From Sipunculus nudus (lineage: Eukaryota > Annelida > Sipuncula > Golfingiida > Sipunculidae): a DNA stretch of 64,000 nt. Within the stretch, counting starts at the first letter, position 1. Every line of letters starts with the position of its first letter. A program made the position numbers and the translations under genes. The stretch is taken from the NCBI GenBank assembly GCA_026874595.1, contig CM049310.1:21306058-21370057 (forward strand), given 5' to 3'. This document shows positions 14,201-27,500 of the stretch, piece by piece. The notes under the pieces are model-generated. The model searched no databases and had not been told where the DNA came from. It saw only the letters and a list, made by a program, of their open reading frames with translations.

Positions 14201-15430
14201 TCAAAAGTTAAATATATGGCCATAATAATTAAAAATTAATCCCACAAAGTTTGACTAATATTCCTGATTTTAAAACTAAGTTTAACAGTGTTATTTACAC
14301 CTAGGCTCGGCCAACTTTAGGAGATATGAATGAAATGCTACAAAGTATTTTTATCTTCTTAAATCTTGTTAAATCTATCTCGTCTATCTCATTTGAATAT
14401 TAGGATTAAATTCCTGAACAATTTTTTCTTTAAAAAAATTGTCCAAGTCTCAACAAAAAGAATTTATTTAACATTTAAATTATAAGATTCGTCTTGTTTA
14501 TTAGTCCTGTGTATTGAAGGGTTGGGTGGGGGGAGGGGTCTCTTTTGTAACTGCTCGTTGCTGAAAAAAATGTGAAATTATAAGATTAATCTTGTTTATA
14601 GTACAGGTCTGTCAACAGAATAGGGAGGGGGGGGGAGAGAGAAAGGCTCCCTGTGGTATTAACTGCAGAAGCCTGATCAAGCTCAACAAGAGTGAGGGCT
14701 TGCCCCAGTGATGGGATTACATAACATCAGGGGAGCATAGGGATGCACTGAATGACTTACTGTGACCAAAGTGGATTGCTTGACAATGTAAGGGAATACA
14801 ACAAGAGCCTCCAAAAAAAATTCAATAACTATCATAATTTTGCAGCTTTTATTTTCAAATTTTAGATTTAATCTGATTAAATCGTAATGTGTACATGCTG
14901 TGAAAATTAAATCCAGAGTACTTACAGGAAAAAAATGTGCCATGGCCAAAGTGGGGCAAAATTTAATTAGGTACAGATTTTATATTTATGCTAATAACTT
15001 AAAACAAGGGCTGAATGACTGGGGGGGGGGGGGGGGGGGAGTTGCAACACCTATGGATATTAATACAGAATACGGAATAAAATTCAATGGTGCTTACAGG
15101 GACTGGTGGGAGTTACTGCGCACCTCTGCATATACATAAAGGATAACATTTAATTTAAAAGAAATTATTTAAAATATTTAAAAACAGGCAGAGAGATGGA
15201 AAACAAAGCAAATAACTTTAATTTCCATTCTACTGAGACAGGAAAATAATGAACAAATATTTCCATATGATCCTATTTTTTCTTTTGTTAAGTCATTTTT
15301 TTTTAAGTTTATAAATTTTACTATATATTTGCAGTATATCATATATATCTGAATATTTGAATTGATTCATAAATCTAAATTGCATCAACATTTATACTTA
15401 ATTTAGTCAGGTGACATCAAATTATGCACA
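11283..15430 (+). repeat. Degenerate F1 element interrupted by a younger F1
   Basis: An F1 5' end at 11283 (CAAGGGACCCATGGGTCAC) is followed after 237 bp by a second complete F1 (11520-14128). The remaining body from 14129 on contains F1-like blocks (for example TGCTGTGAAAATTAAATCC near 14895), poly-G at about 15020 and a match to the interior of 3722-7310, but no F1 3' end. The right boundary is approximate. Confidence 0.55.
11520..14128 (+). mobile_element. F1 element, ~2.6-kb subtype
   Basis: Runs from CAAGGGACCTATGGGTCACG to CAGCTGAGCTAA, 2609 bp. It is nearly the same as 38431-41052 and as 43013-50498 once inserts in the latter are removed. Just before the 3' hairpin is (GGAC)n at about 14060. 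The short frames inside are not conserved coding sequence as far as I can tell. Confidence 0.92.
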
Positions 15431-15435
15431 CAGAT

Positions 15436-15985
15436 TTATACACTGTAAAAAATCCAGGCGTTCATTTGACGTTTTTGGCGTTCAAGATGTTAACATTTCA
15501 ACACCAGGCATTTTTCTATAAACACAAAGCGTTTATCAGAAAACACATATGTGCGTTTATTTTCCAACACGGTGTTGATTGGCAAGTCTTGCAAATATAT
15601 TTAACAAAACATTCTTTCAAATCACGTTTCAATGTTCTTTATAAGTGTTCATTCGGTTCAGAAATCACAGGAAGCATCGCTGAATTAATAAATAAATTGT
15701 AAAAATAAGACCTTTTTCATTGTAGGGGAATAAAGCACAGGAATACAATATAAAACGTTCTTTTAGGGATATTTATATGCGTGTATTGTTTTGAAATGGG
15801 TGCATATTTAATCAAATTTGTCTATCTTTTAAGCAAACTTTAATTACACTTAAAATAGTGATGGAACCTTATATCGTAATATCAACGCGTTCGATGGAAC
15901 GGCTTTTTCTACACAGAGCGTTATTTTCTGATGGATATTTTTTAACACAAGGCGTTAATAAATCTTTCTTAAAAAAATAGTTTAC
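15436..15985. repeat. Unclassified repeat-like unit with AACAC/GCGTT motifs
   Basis: Both ends are rich in AACACNNNGCGTT-like words: AACACCAGGC and AACACAAAGCGTTTATCAGA on the left, ACACAGAGCGTTATTTTCTG and AACACAAGGCGTTAATAAAT on the right. ATCAGAAAA on the left pairs with TTTTCTGAT on the right as an inverted repeat. It looks like a short non-autonomous mobile element, but I cannot place it in a superfamily. Confidence 0.4.
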
Positions 15986-16789
15986 GCTATTGCCGCTAGA
16001 CGTCCATACCTACAGTCGTCACGTGTCATTGTCACATGATACAAACCGCGCGCAGCACAAAGCAGACGAGAGAAAGAACGCGTGTTGTCTACAAGTACTG
16101 CAGAAGCCGTTTAACGCAAGTACCAAGTATTGTTATGTTCTTGAACAATACCAATGTTGGTAGCAGGTTGTTATTATTGCCAATTGCGAATCAAACCAGT
16201 TTACTCCCGTGCCTTGTATTATAAACAAGTGGTGTGGGCCCAATATATCTCCCGCTGGACTTTGCTGATCTTTATTTGTTCTGCTTTTTATTTCACGAGT
16301 ATACACGGACAAAATATATCAGAAACATATTATTTCAAATTTCCCATTGGCATTTTTCTTCGATGGCTTCAGTGAATAAAGGTTAAGATGGATTGGTTTC
16401 TCAAACTCACCAGTTCAGAATGTGTTAAGAGAGGTGTCTCCGAAACATGTACGCATTTCACATTCAGTAATAAATGTATTGTTGTTTTTTTTATATTTGT
16501 ACGAAGTACACATGCAGTAATTAATGTATTATTTATTGATAATTATATATAATTTATTGCAGTCATGAACGTCACATTCGTTCCACCATTATTTACATCA
16601 GACGTCTTCCCACATTCACTGAAGCTAAGACTGTGCTTTTGGTCGTATTTACTCTCTCTGGTCAGTGAGGACTGCCTTAATGGATATATTGTGTAAAACT
16701 GATACGATATAAATATATATTAATCGAGGAATATAGTTACATTCATTCGGTATAAAGTAAATACACGCCAGACAAAACACATGAAATGC
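15986..16789. other. Single-copy-looking region, unknown
   Basis: A locally CpG-richer stretch near 16040-16120 (CCGCGCGCAGC, AACGCGTG) could be a promoter or unannotated first exon, but no coding frame with splice signals is visible. A plus-strand AATAAA lies at about 16375. Confidence 0.3.
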
Positions 16790-16795
16790 TTTATT
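16790..16795 (-). promoter_or_regulatory. Candidate distal poly(A) signal for Sulf
   Basis: AATAAA on the minus strand, followed within about 20 bases by a GU-rich stretch (TGTGTTTTGTCTGG), at the lower edge of a mostly single-copy stretch downstream of the Sulf stop. Other minus-strand AATAAA hexamers (for example near 19477 and 18954) are equally possible, so the true 3' end is not settled. Confidence 0.3.
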
Positions 16796-19700
16796 TCATC
16801 AAACATATACCAGGTTCAGCTAACCACAGTTACTAGTAACATACATCCTATAAAAGTAAAAATGTAAGTATATTATCCGGATGGTCATGGCTATATCTTA
16901 GAAATTCTGTAGTCGTAAGAAAATTTTAGTTCATCATAGAAGTATGTGTGTGCGAGTAATAAAAGTAAACCAGGAGTACCAAGATGAATTGCATAGTATT
17001 AGTTTTAAATTTTCAGCTGCAAATTTATAAGACCTTTAATTCCTGAGGTTAAGATCTTAAAGGGAAGTATTATCTGGTATACAAGCTTTCAATAAAGTAA
17101 AAAGATTATAAAGAAACTTTTATAGATATTTCTTTTTAAAAAAGCAAAACAGGGATATACATGCAAGGCAACTGTTCTTGGGTTTAAACCTTTTTTCTGT
17201 TGGTTATTTTATATCATAATGGAAATGTACAAAATGTGTTAAAAGTAGAAAATGTCAGATAGCACCAAATGAAACTACTGGTGCACAATTCTCAGGACGA
17301 GTATTTATACAGTACATGGTGCGAGTAGGTCCAGCCTTTACTCAGAAAAGCAGAGGATCAATAGAATTAGAAAGCAGATTACTCCCAAAAACAAACCAAA
17401 GAAGGCAACCCTGCGACCACAAGAGCACAAAGGAAGCTGAATTCTATGGATTTCAATATCTGAATATATGTTCACAATGTTTCATATTTGTAAATATGGA
17501 TGATTTTATTTTCTCAAACTAAATTTTTTTTTTCAACACAAAGTAAACCAAATTTTCGATCAGAGGGATAACGTTACTCAAGTCATGTGGCATGCATTGA
17601 CGTAATCATTTTTGATTCAATACATACACATCCTGCACTCAGGAAAGGTAAACTGATTAATGTATTTTCAATGTTTTACTTTTACCAAAATGAGTATCAT
17701 CAGTTGAATTTCCTTGTGAACATAAAAGCAAACTAAGAAATATTTGAGATATCTGAAGATGTTATACTGTTTCGCTACTTAATTAATGATGGGATTTTAT
17801 TCCACATCAACTATTTTTTTCTAAAAAGAACACACACAACTTCTAGCACTGATATGGGACCAATGCAATGAATACTGGCTCTAGAAGCATGTCTTTGTCC
17901 TGTGTTTGCAATATAAACAATGGCAACAGTCATAAACTAAATACATGTATATGATAATCAATTAAGTACTGCTAATGAATCCACATTTACAGGACATATA
18001 TTAGGTATATACAACATATATAGCATCCTATACCACATATGATAATCAAACATATGCTCTAAAATGCATGGGCATGGCATGTTTTAAAATATCAAGAATT
18101 TCTTTTTATCAGGGTACTGTTACTTGGAATTCATCCAATGTTTTAATTTTTAAATGAACAAATTGATCTTAAACTTGGCCATATTCTTAGCCAGGCCTGT
18201 CATTACCGAATAAAGTAAAACAATCTAGCACATGTTATGTCACTGAATTCTACTGAAGCAAATCTGGTGCAATAAAACTGCAGGTGCAATGTTTAAAGAC
18301 ACACAACCTCCTCCAAAGGTGCAACCATATGGAACCCTTACATATGAATATACCTGGCAGATATAACGTTTACAACTTAATACTGAAGTTATAGTCACTA
18401 AAGCCCATAAAACTCTGATAATGGTTCATATATGTTAAAGACAGCCTTCAACATCTCAAAAAAGCAACATCAGAAGTTAACCATATGGTGACTATGATGG
18501 GTCATATAATGGACGACATGTCAATTTTTTTAACAAAATTAATGTGCGCTTATTTTCAGTGATTACCTGATTAATCCACATAACAGATGGATAAATCTCA
18601 CTACAAAGTTTCTTATTATTCAACATGTTATGATCTACAAATGAAAATGATAATTTTAAATGATCTGGTTGTACCAAACTAATTGCTATGAAATGTTGCT
18701 GTTTAAAAAATATATAACATGTCAATGCTGATCACTCTTCTGGGCCAGATAATTTATTACATATAGTATTCTAATCTGCCCTTGTATTTAAAAACTGTCC
18801 CAAAAAATCTTCCATATACTCGGTAATTAAGTGAAACCAGTGAGCGTCTTAGAAAAGCTATATATTTTTTCTTGCGTAACATTTGCTGAGCACCCTCAGG
18901 TCTAGGAATGAATGACTGAAATAGGTGAAAGGGAGTCTTTCTCCTTCAGAAATTTATTTACAAACATCATACGCAGAATCACTGTTTCCTACTCTGGCAT
19001 CTGTATATACTTTCTAATCTTAAAATTTATAAAACAAAATTTCCAGTCACTTTTTTTTGTCAAATCTTGTGTAACAGCAGTTACAGCACTGCATATCTTG
19101 CTACTTTGCAGTATTTGGAAAAAAATATTTTAATATCAGCCAGACAAAGACTGAGGTCTGTCATGTCTTCAGAATATGGTAGAGACTAATGTCTGGAGTG
19201 AAATATAATGCAACCAGTCAAAATCCATGAATGTCCATTATGTAAATGTGATGCAAAGATTTACATTTTAACAATACATACTTTTTTTAGAAATATTCCA
19301 AGCTACAACTGAACTGAAATCCCTTCTGTTTGTGACTTTGAACATAAATAACAAAGTTAACAACATGTGGTCCTCAGTGTATAACATATCAGGATTTATA
19401 TATAGAAAACCTACAAATAAAATTCAAATATATAAAAGCGATTAAGTATAATATGCCTTTTGTGGCAGTTTTGTTTTATTCTGTGATCACAGGACAAATC
19501 CTGGACATTACTTTGAACAAATCCTGGACATTACTCTACATTTCTAAAAATATAAAATCCTTAAGATGAAACATCTTTCTTATGGACAGTGCTTTATAAA
19601 AGTTGAGTAACAGGTTCTTTGACAAGGATGTTTAAACAAATGATCAATGGCCCATGGCACTCAACAGAAGTTGCCTGTGACAGTAACTGTACATAATCCT

Positions 19701-20610
19701 TGCATATGGAATAAGATGTTTAAGTCTGATTTATGGGGCAAAAATCTTATCATAAAGCAGTGACATAAATGAGGGAGTGTATCGTATGGCCATGGTTTTC
19801 ATGCAGCACAGCTAAATTCTGTTGAAAATACTGTTTCATCTGCCTCATATGGCATCATAGTATTTACATGATACAAATTTATTATGATGTAAACAATTGC
19901 AAGAAGAATGACACATGGGTGTATGTAATGGGGAGGGTGGGGGGGGGGGGGGTACAAATTACCAGTTTAGATACAGAATCAATAGAATTTGAGGACTAAA
20001 AATAGATGCACTAATTATGACATGAGACAATCTTGAAGGGTATAAAATTGGATTTCAAATGTAAAATGAAGTATTTGTTCAATAGTTGGGAGGGATGAAG
20101 CCATTTTTACTAGCTTCAAGTGTGACCGGTAAACGATTTTGCCACTACTCAACTGAATGTGAATTTCTAGTATGCAGCTGTAATAGTTTTAAAACTTGCC
20201 CAGTTACAGACAGATGGTTTGATTAGCAATGGACAAAGGGTCATCCCTATAGCTTCCAGCCTGCAGTGCTAAAAAGTGTGTTATTTTTTTAATACAGCTT
20301 CATGACACAATGACACACTACATTTAAGTCAATTAACCAGCATCAGTATAGTTAATCTGATATATATCCCCAGTAGACCGGCTTACTGATCATTATCAAC
20401 AAATCAAGCAGAGCTAACAGTCTAAATATCTTAATTGTTACATGAAATCATTTATGATTACAAAGTTAGTGTTTTTTTGTGCTTTAAAACCTCATAAAAA
20501 CATAAACTGGCCTAACATTTGAATATATCATAACACAATGTCAAATATACATACTGGCAACTTTACAGCTAACATGGACTAGATTTTATACACAGGAACA
20601 TACAATATCA
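16796..20610 (-). other. Probable Sulf 3' UTR or immediate downstream region
   Basis: About 3.8 kb, AT-rich and mostly free of the window's common repeats, apart from the F1 relic at 19634-20275. Sulf genes often have long 3' UTRs, and the low repeat density here fits transcribed, constrained DNA. No ORF in it looks like a gene. The extent is inferred, not seen. Confidence 0.35.
19634..20275 (+). repeat. Highly decayed F1 element relic
   Basis: The left edge CAAATGATCAATGGCCCATG and then GGCACTCAACAGAAGTT aligns with the F1 5' end (CAAGGGACCCATGGGTCAC, then CGCTCAGCTGAAGTT). The right edge (GACAAAGGGTCATCCCTATA, then GCTTCCAGCCTGCAGTGCTAA) aligns with the F1 3' end. A poly-G run lies at about 19937, where poly-G tracts also occur in other F1 bodies. 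It is an old copy in the probable 3' UTR. Confidence 0.5.
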
Positions 20611-20780
20611 CTAGCACCTCTGCCTAATGCGGAATATATAATCAAGCCGGAATTTGCGGGTAAGGGCAAGAAAGTTCTTTTTCTGCAGGTCTTCTACAGG
20701 GTCCACTGGAACAAATCCCTCACATGGCAGAGATGAAGACTCATCAGTATCCCCAGAAGAATCAGACGTGAAGTCATCAT
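20611..20780 (-). CDS. Sulf1: Sulf terminal coding exon with stop
   Basis: Last coding exon, 170 bp, entered in phase 1 after acceptor tactctag. It encodes an acidic, Ser-rich tail (DDFTSDSSGDTDESSSLP), then CEGFVPVDPVEDLQKKNFLA and LTRKFRLDYIFRIRQRC, and ends at TAG (20613-20611). The tail is variable among Sulfs; its assignment rests on splice phase, gene order and a length (about 95 codons after DPYQ) near that expected. The C-terminus is basic. The 3' UTR must start at 20610 going down. Confidence 0.88.
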
Positions 20781-23700
20781 CTAGAGTACAACAAACATGT
20801 TATAATTAAAACTACAGGTGAACACTGAATTCATTATTTTAGCAAACTATGTGAATTATTGAAATCTTTCAGGCAAAGAACATAGAAACCATTTTTTCCT
20901 TAAAGATATACTTATCTTTTATTACCTTATTATCTAATTTTTCTACATATACAGGATCGATATAAATTATCTTTTTTTTTTATTTTTACAGCGGGTATAG
21001 TGAGTGTTGAGAGTAATTTAAATGGAAAACAATACAGAGTATACATCATATGTGCATTCGTCTACTATTCATTTTAATTTTTTTATATTAAACAAAACAT
21101 ATGCATATCAGGAAACATATCTGAAACAGACAACAGTTTATTACAAGGTTTTATTGTCAGGCATGGAAATAAGTCATATATGTTCCATTTGTATACACCT
21201 CCAATGTTTCACTGTTATATGAGCAATAGAGATTTTGAGCATGAAGAGTTCAGTAACAATCATCCATCATTCAACAAGAGATGAAATTAGTCATGCATAT
21301 CTCCTCTTATATTACATATAATTGATACACAGATGTCACTCAGCTGATCAGCGGAACCTGTGAGAATATAGATTTGTGTAAACTAGAACTTCAGACCTTA
21401 GAGAATAAGCCAATGTGCAGAGGTTATACTATACCGTGATTTTCTACACGCTACATGATGACAGAAATATATTTATGACTAATATAATGAATTGTAAAGC
21501 TAAAACATTTCTTTAGACCTATAATTTCTTTAGTCAAAAATATCTTTATATATGAACATATTCCAGGATGCAACAATAAAATATATATGATAAATGGGCA
21601 AAGTAAATTTTTACAAGCACACATTCTCAGATATCAGTCCAGTTAACTTTAGTTCTCCATCTTCAGAAACAATTTTTTTACAATGATATTGATTTCATTA
21701 TCATTTATGGCTTGATTTCAGACTGAACATATTTAAACAAAAGGCATACTTATACACAAATTATTAACCAGATGAACAGATGAGGCAATTGGCAATTATT
21801 ATTATGAAATATACTGAACAGTAATAACTTAAAATCAATGAAAGGAACATTTCTGATGACTTATCAGGATGATTTGTGGATTCACTGAACAATAAGAAAA
21901 ATCTAAATCCTTTGGGTTGCTCCACATACATATAGAAAGTGGTAACTGCATTAAAAAGTAAGAATGATTACGTGTATGAATGAAACCTTTGTATTTTCAA
22001 AACAGTGTGTATAGGTTCAAATTATCAAAACACTGAAAAGCTTATCAGAAGTGACAATTATAGAAAAGGATCATTTAGTGACCTTATGGCATCATATTTT
22101 TGCCAAGTTAACTATACACTAGATGCAATAGAGTTACCTGTTAGATTCAAGCATAAAGTATATGAAAGATCTATGTTAAAAGATATAGAAAGTTATGATT
22201 CAACAGACCAAGCTAGCTCAGCTAAGATTTGTCAGTAAATCTGAGACAATTATTTCCTATTAGTCATTCACATACAATTCTTTCACAATTGGCATATAAG
22301 TACTGATGCTACCATGGTCTTGAACATCAAAAGTTTGTGACAGATTTATGATAATCTAGCTATACTTATAATGTTCTGAATAATGAAGCACAGAAAACAA
22401 CATATCAAGCATCAAATCAACATTCTTCCAACACACAATAAATAAAATATTTCAATTGACAATAAATAAGGCTCTAGTTTCACTAAAAACAATGATTTCT
22501 CTCAACTTACAAGCATTATATAATAGAAAGAAAGGAATATTGAAAAAAAATCTAGAAAATCTTTCACAAAAAAAAACAAATCTCCCTCCATCTCTCTCTT
22601 CTAACAAACCTATTTCAGATTTAATACAGACATTAAACTGCCAAATGAAATTCTACAAATGTAGGATGAAGGAAAAGCATTCTTCATGGTTAAAAGGAAA
22701 ATAAGGCAAATTAAACTGAAGTACCCACAGGCCTAAGTATTTTTTTACTATCAATCAAAGCTTATTAGTTCGGCTACTACATCTACAGGATTAATGGCGA
22801 CCCATGCAAAGCATATGCTCCATGCAAGGAAACACATACGTTTAAAGTATTGGTCCTATTTCTGGGTTATTGTTGCAAGTCTGAATATGCTTGAGGTCCA
22901 GTTCGCGTCCCTGAAACCATCAAAACCTCACTACATGAGCAGATAATCCCTAGATTCTTAGGAAAAATAATGTTATTACATAGTAAACTATATTAAAAAT
23001 AGGAAGTTACTGATAAAACAATACAAATTTGGTTACATACCAGCTGAATAGAGTATATGTAATTTAAAACAAAATCTTTTAAACTGTGAAACACATATAA
23101 CTGGATGTCACCAGTTGCTATACTGTGTATATTCCTTGACAATTAAAACATGCAACGCATACAAACATTTATTGTGATACAACATAAAAGAACTTAACAG
23201 CTGCACATCTTGGCCCACCAGTGAAAAGTGAACAGTATTTGCCATTTTTAACCAATTTATAAAGGTCCAAAGCAAAGATTTATTCTGATGGTTAAGTACT
23301 GCCTGTCAAGGGAAGGTCACATTCAACTACTCTGGCTTATCAATTATAAATGGTTTAAATGAAACATTCTGTTCCTGCATGACAAGGAGGACTTTTGTTC
23401 TAATATATTGTATTTATGTTAGACATCTTGGATAAGATTTCCTTATATATGCTATGCAACAATATTATACTGGACATTTGAATATGGCCTGGCATATGAA
23501 ACTCTTGAGTCTCTCATTAGCATTTTGTATTGAACAAAGATAAAACACCACCATAAGATTCTGAATGATACATCCTTACTTATTCAATTGTGAAGGTAGT
23601 GAGCTCCTCAATTTAACTGTCCTTTAACTGTGAATTTCTGAAGAAAGACCAAAATCCATGACAGCCTCCCCCCCCTTGCAATTTGGATTTCATTATCAAT

Positions 23701-24306
23701 TTCTTTCAAAGAGTGTATTGATGACTTAAGATTTTCAAGGCTTTTTTCTTGGCCTCCTAAACCATCTTCCACAGGTCCAATCTTCCACTGTTTTCTTTTC
23801 ATTTATATTGACCTTGTATATAGGTCTAGTTTACATAAATAACCAAACAAGTTAAAGAAATACTTGCTCCAACTGTTTTGCCTTAGCCAGCCATCAATGT
23901 TAATTTCAAAGTCTTTCAAAGCAGATTCAAAATTAACAAATTTCAAATGCTTTCAAGACCTTTTACAGATTTACAGATTATAACATTGTGGGGACCCTGC
24001 AAAAATAAGTTTTCTGTAAAAAATGTGTCCCCATCTGAAACCATAAAGACAAATAATGAACATACTTATACAAGTGGTAAGACTACATGTGGCATTACAA
24101 AATGAACTAAAGGGTTAGATGTACTTAACTATAGCCAAGGTGCAACAGCATATCTAGGCCTTTATTCATGGTTACTGTGCTGACAGTCCATACATGTACC
24201 TAGAGGCTCTATGTAAGTTAATGTCTGTCTATCTGGGTTGTGCAGCACGGTACCCTGAGACATTACATTTATAATGCTCATGCACAGTATATTCACTTAT
24301 ACTTAC
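20781..24306 (-). other. Sulf last intron
   Basis: 3.5-kb AT-rich intron between the last two Sulf coding exons (gtaagt...tactctag on the minus strand). I see no repeat edge and no exon in it. A C-run lies at 23667-23675. Confidence 0.8.
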
Positions 24307-24427
24307 TGTCAGAAGGCCTGGTCCTGACGGTGCATTCCTTGGACCCTTTGCATGCTCGCAGTTTGTTCAACCTCTCATGGTAATGTTGTAATGTTGAAAA
24401 GTCAAGATCAAACACAGCATTTCTTAA
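24307..24427 (-). CDS. Sulf1: Sulf exon: C-terminal helix and Cys motif
   Basis: 121-bp exon, phase 0 in and phase 1 out, with acceptor ttttgtag and donor gtaagt. It reads LRNAVFDLDFSTLQHYHERL, NKLRACKGSKECTVRTRPSD. The order (L.NAV...D...L...H..L..LR.CKG.K.C..RTR) follows DPYQ in known Sulfs and fits directly after the previous exon. The single trailing A joins AT of the last exon to make an Asn codon. The upstream intron contains the F6, F1-like and F3 repeat complexes. Confidence 0.95.
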
Positions 24428-24571
24428 CTACAAAACATAACAGGTCTTTCATCAATTTCGGAGACAGATTTCAAGATTGTGCTACAAAATTTCAATAAGG
24501 ATGCTATGAATAAAATACAACATTCTGTAATATAAAATATTAAAACAATCAGTTTATCACTCCAAACTGAA

Positions 24572-27500
24572 ACTAGAATATCAGCAGAAGCTGACAAAAG
24601 CCCTCAGCCAAAAGAACAATGTTTAGAGGTGGTAACAGTAACAAGTATTTAATATCTGTTCTCACTAGGAATATATATCCGTACATGTCTCAGTTATAAA
24701 TTTAAAATGGAGAGGTATGTACCATGATTCATAACAATCCACCAAATGCTTCCTGAAAAATAAGCTTCTAAGTTTTATTCTATTACAAGCTCTGTGACCT
24801 TGAAAAGTAGGTCAAGGTCACACATCTTCGAACTTGACCGAGATTTTGTCGATATACATCTTCACCAAAGAAATAAAATTCCTATTGTGAATGCTTTTAG
24901 AGATATCCTGCTCACAAGGCCAAAGTTGAAAAATTTAAGAAAAATTCATTAAAAATCAGAAATTGTAGGTGGAGCCCCCAAACTTGTGCAGCAGTTACAG
25001 ACCATCAGTCCCTATGATCATAGTACGTATTGTGAAAATCTATCCAATGGTTCCTGAGAAATAAGCTTCTAAATGTTTTTTCTATATTCATCTCTAAAAC
25101 ATAGAAAAATAGGTCAAGGTCACCCATCTTCGAAATTGACCGAGATTTTGTCAATATACATCTTCACCAAAAAAATATAATTCCTACATTGAATCCTTTT
25201 AGAGTTATCCCGCTCACAAGCCCAAAGTTTAAAAATCCGATAAAAAATAATTAAAAATCAGAAATTGTAGGTGGAGCCACCAAACTTATGTAGCAGGTAC
25301 AGACTATCAGTCCCAATAATCATAGTAAGTTTTGTGAAAATCCACCAAATGGTTCCTGAGTAATAAGCATCTAAGTGTTTTTCTATAATCAGCTCTAAAA
25401 TGTAGAACAAGGGACCTATGGGTCACTGTGCTCAGCTGACGTTTACCTTGAAGGTAAAAATCTAAAATAATATCTAATGGAGATAAAGTGTAAGAGGAAG
25501 AGGTAATAAAGGCCATGGTTGGTTTTTATGATTGGTTTGTATTGATGAGCAAGAAACGGTTGCAAAAAATATTTTGTGACCTGACCATGTGTTTCCTAAT
25601 GTTGAAACTAAAGCATGTGAGCAGTTTGTGAACAAATGATCTGTACTATTACCATGATCATTAGTTGGTTTTTCGATTAACTGTTGACATTTCAGTAGTT
25701 TACACATTTGTTCAATTGAATCTATTTTTTTGCATAATATATATTTTTAGTTATATATGTATTTTTTTCATGAAATGTATACAGCTGAAATATAGCTAAT
25801 TAACAACATAAAACAGGGCAAACAAAGCCTGATCTCAAATTCTGCTGAGGCAGGAAAATAATGAACAAATGTTTGTATTAAATCCTGATTTTTTTATCAC
25901 ATCAATTATTTTCTAAGTTAAGTTTATATTTCTATACATTTCCAATTTAACATATATATCTGAATATAAAAGTTGATTCATAATTCTCAATTGCATCATC
26001 ATAAATATCAATCTTTTCAGATAACACCACATTATGCATACAAATGTTTATTTATTTTTTACCACAAAAATATATCTTTTAAATCTGCAAAACAATAAAT
26101 ATCTAAAAATAATACTTGATTTAGATTTCACAATTTTTAATTGTGTCTTAATTAATCCATAATGTGCTTCATATTTTATAATAATTTAAGCATACTGATG
26201 GGTTCATTTATATTTGTTAAAATCATTTAAAAGAAAACTGATTTCTTTAAAAATGCTACATTACACAACATTGCATCTTCTGGATTACACCTAGAATTAT
26301 TTTTTCAAGGAAAGTTTTTGCATATCGGAGTGGAAACAGCATTACAATTAAGGAGATACAGTAAAAACAAAAACAATTACTGCATAACACTTGGTGGGTT
26401 GGGTTTGCGGGGGGGAGGGGGGGGGGGTGATAGGGGTGGTGATATGAGAATAACTGTACACCTGTTACAGCAGGGGATCTCCCCCAATGACTGTAACAAA
26501 TCAGAAACCCTGGCATAGCTGACTTCCAGTGACCTGGAGTGGGACCCTGCATCTGTAATCAAAGCAAATGACTACAGAAAAAACAAGGGACCTATGGGTC
26601 ACTGTGCTCAGCTGACGTTAACCTTGAAGGTAAAAATCTAAAATAATATCAAATGGAGATAAAGTGTAAGAGGAAGAGGTAATAAAGGCCATGGTTGGTT
26701 TATATGATTGATTTGTATTGATGAGCAAGAAATTGTTGCAAAAAATATTTTGTGACCTGACCATGTGTTTCCTAATGTTGAAACTAAAGCATGTGAGCAG
26801 TTTGTGAACAAATGATCTGTACTATTACCATGATCATTAGTTGGTTTTTCGATTAACTGTTGACATTTCAGTAGTTTACACATTTGTTCAATTGAATCTA
26901 TTTTTTTGCATAATATATATTTTTAGTTATATATGTATTTTTTTCATGAAATGTATACAGCTGAAATATAGCTAATTAACAACATAAAACAGGGCAAACA
27001 AAGCCTGATCTCAAATTCTGCTGAGGCAGGAAAATAATGAACAAATGTTTGTATTAAATCCTGATTTTTTTATCACATCAATTATTTTCTAAGTTAAGTT
27101 TATATTTCTATACATTTCCAATTTAACATATATATCTGAATATAAAAGTTGATTCATAATTCTCAATTGCATCATCATAAATATCAATCTTTTCAGATAA
27201 CACCACATTATGCATACAAATGTTTATTTATTTTTTACCACAAAAATATATCTTTTAAATCTGCAAAACAATAAATATCTAAAAATAATACTTGATTTAG
27301 ATTTCACAATTTTTAATTGTGTCTTAATTAATCCATAATGTGCTTCATATTTTATAATAATTTAAGCATACTGATGGGTTCATTTATATTTGTTAAAATC
27401 ATTTAAAAGAAAACTGATTTCTTTAAAAATGCTACATTACACAACATTGCATCTTCTGGATTACACCTAGAATTATTTTTTCAAGGAAAGTTTTTGCATA

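Noticed and set aside
16036-16375. Two overlapping plus-strand frames near a CpG-richer stretch, considered as a neighbouring gene's first exon
   Set aside because: No clear donor site, no recognisable protein and no second exon in the window. Recorded as an unknown region.
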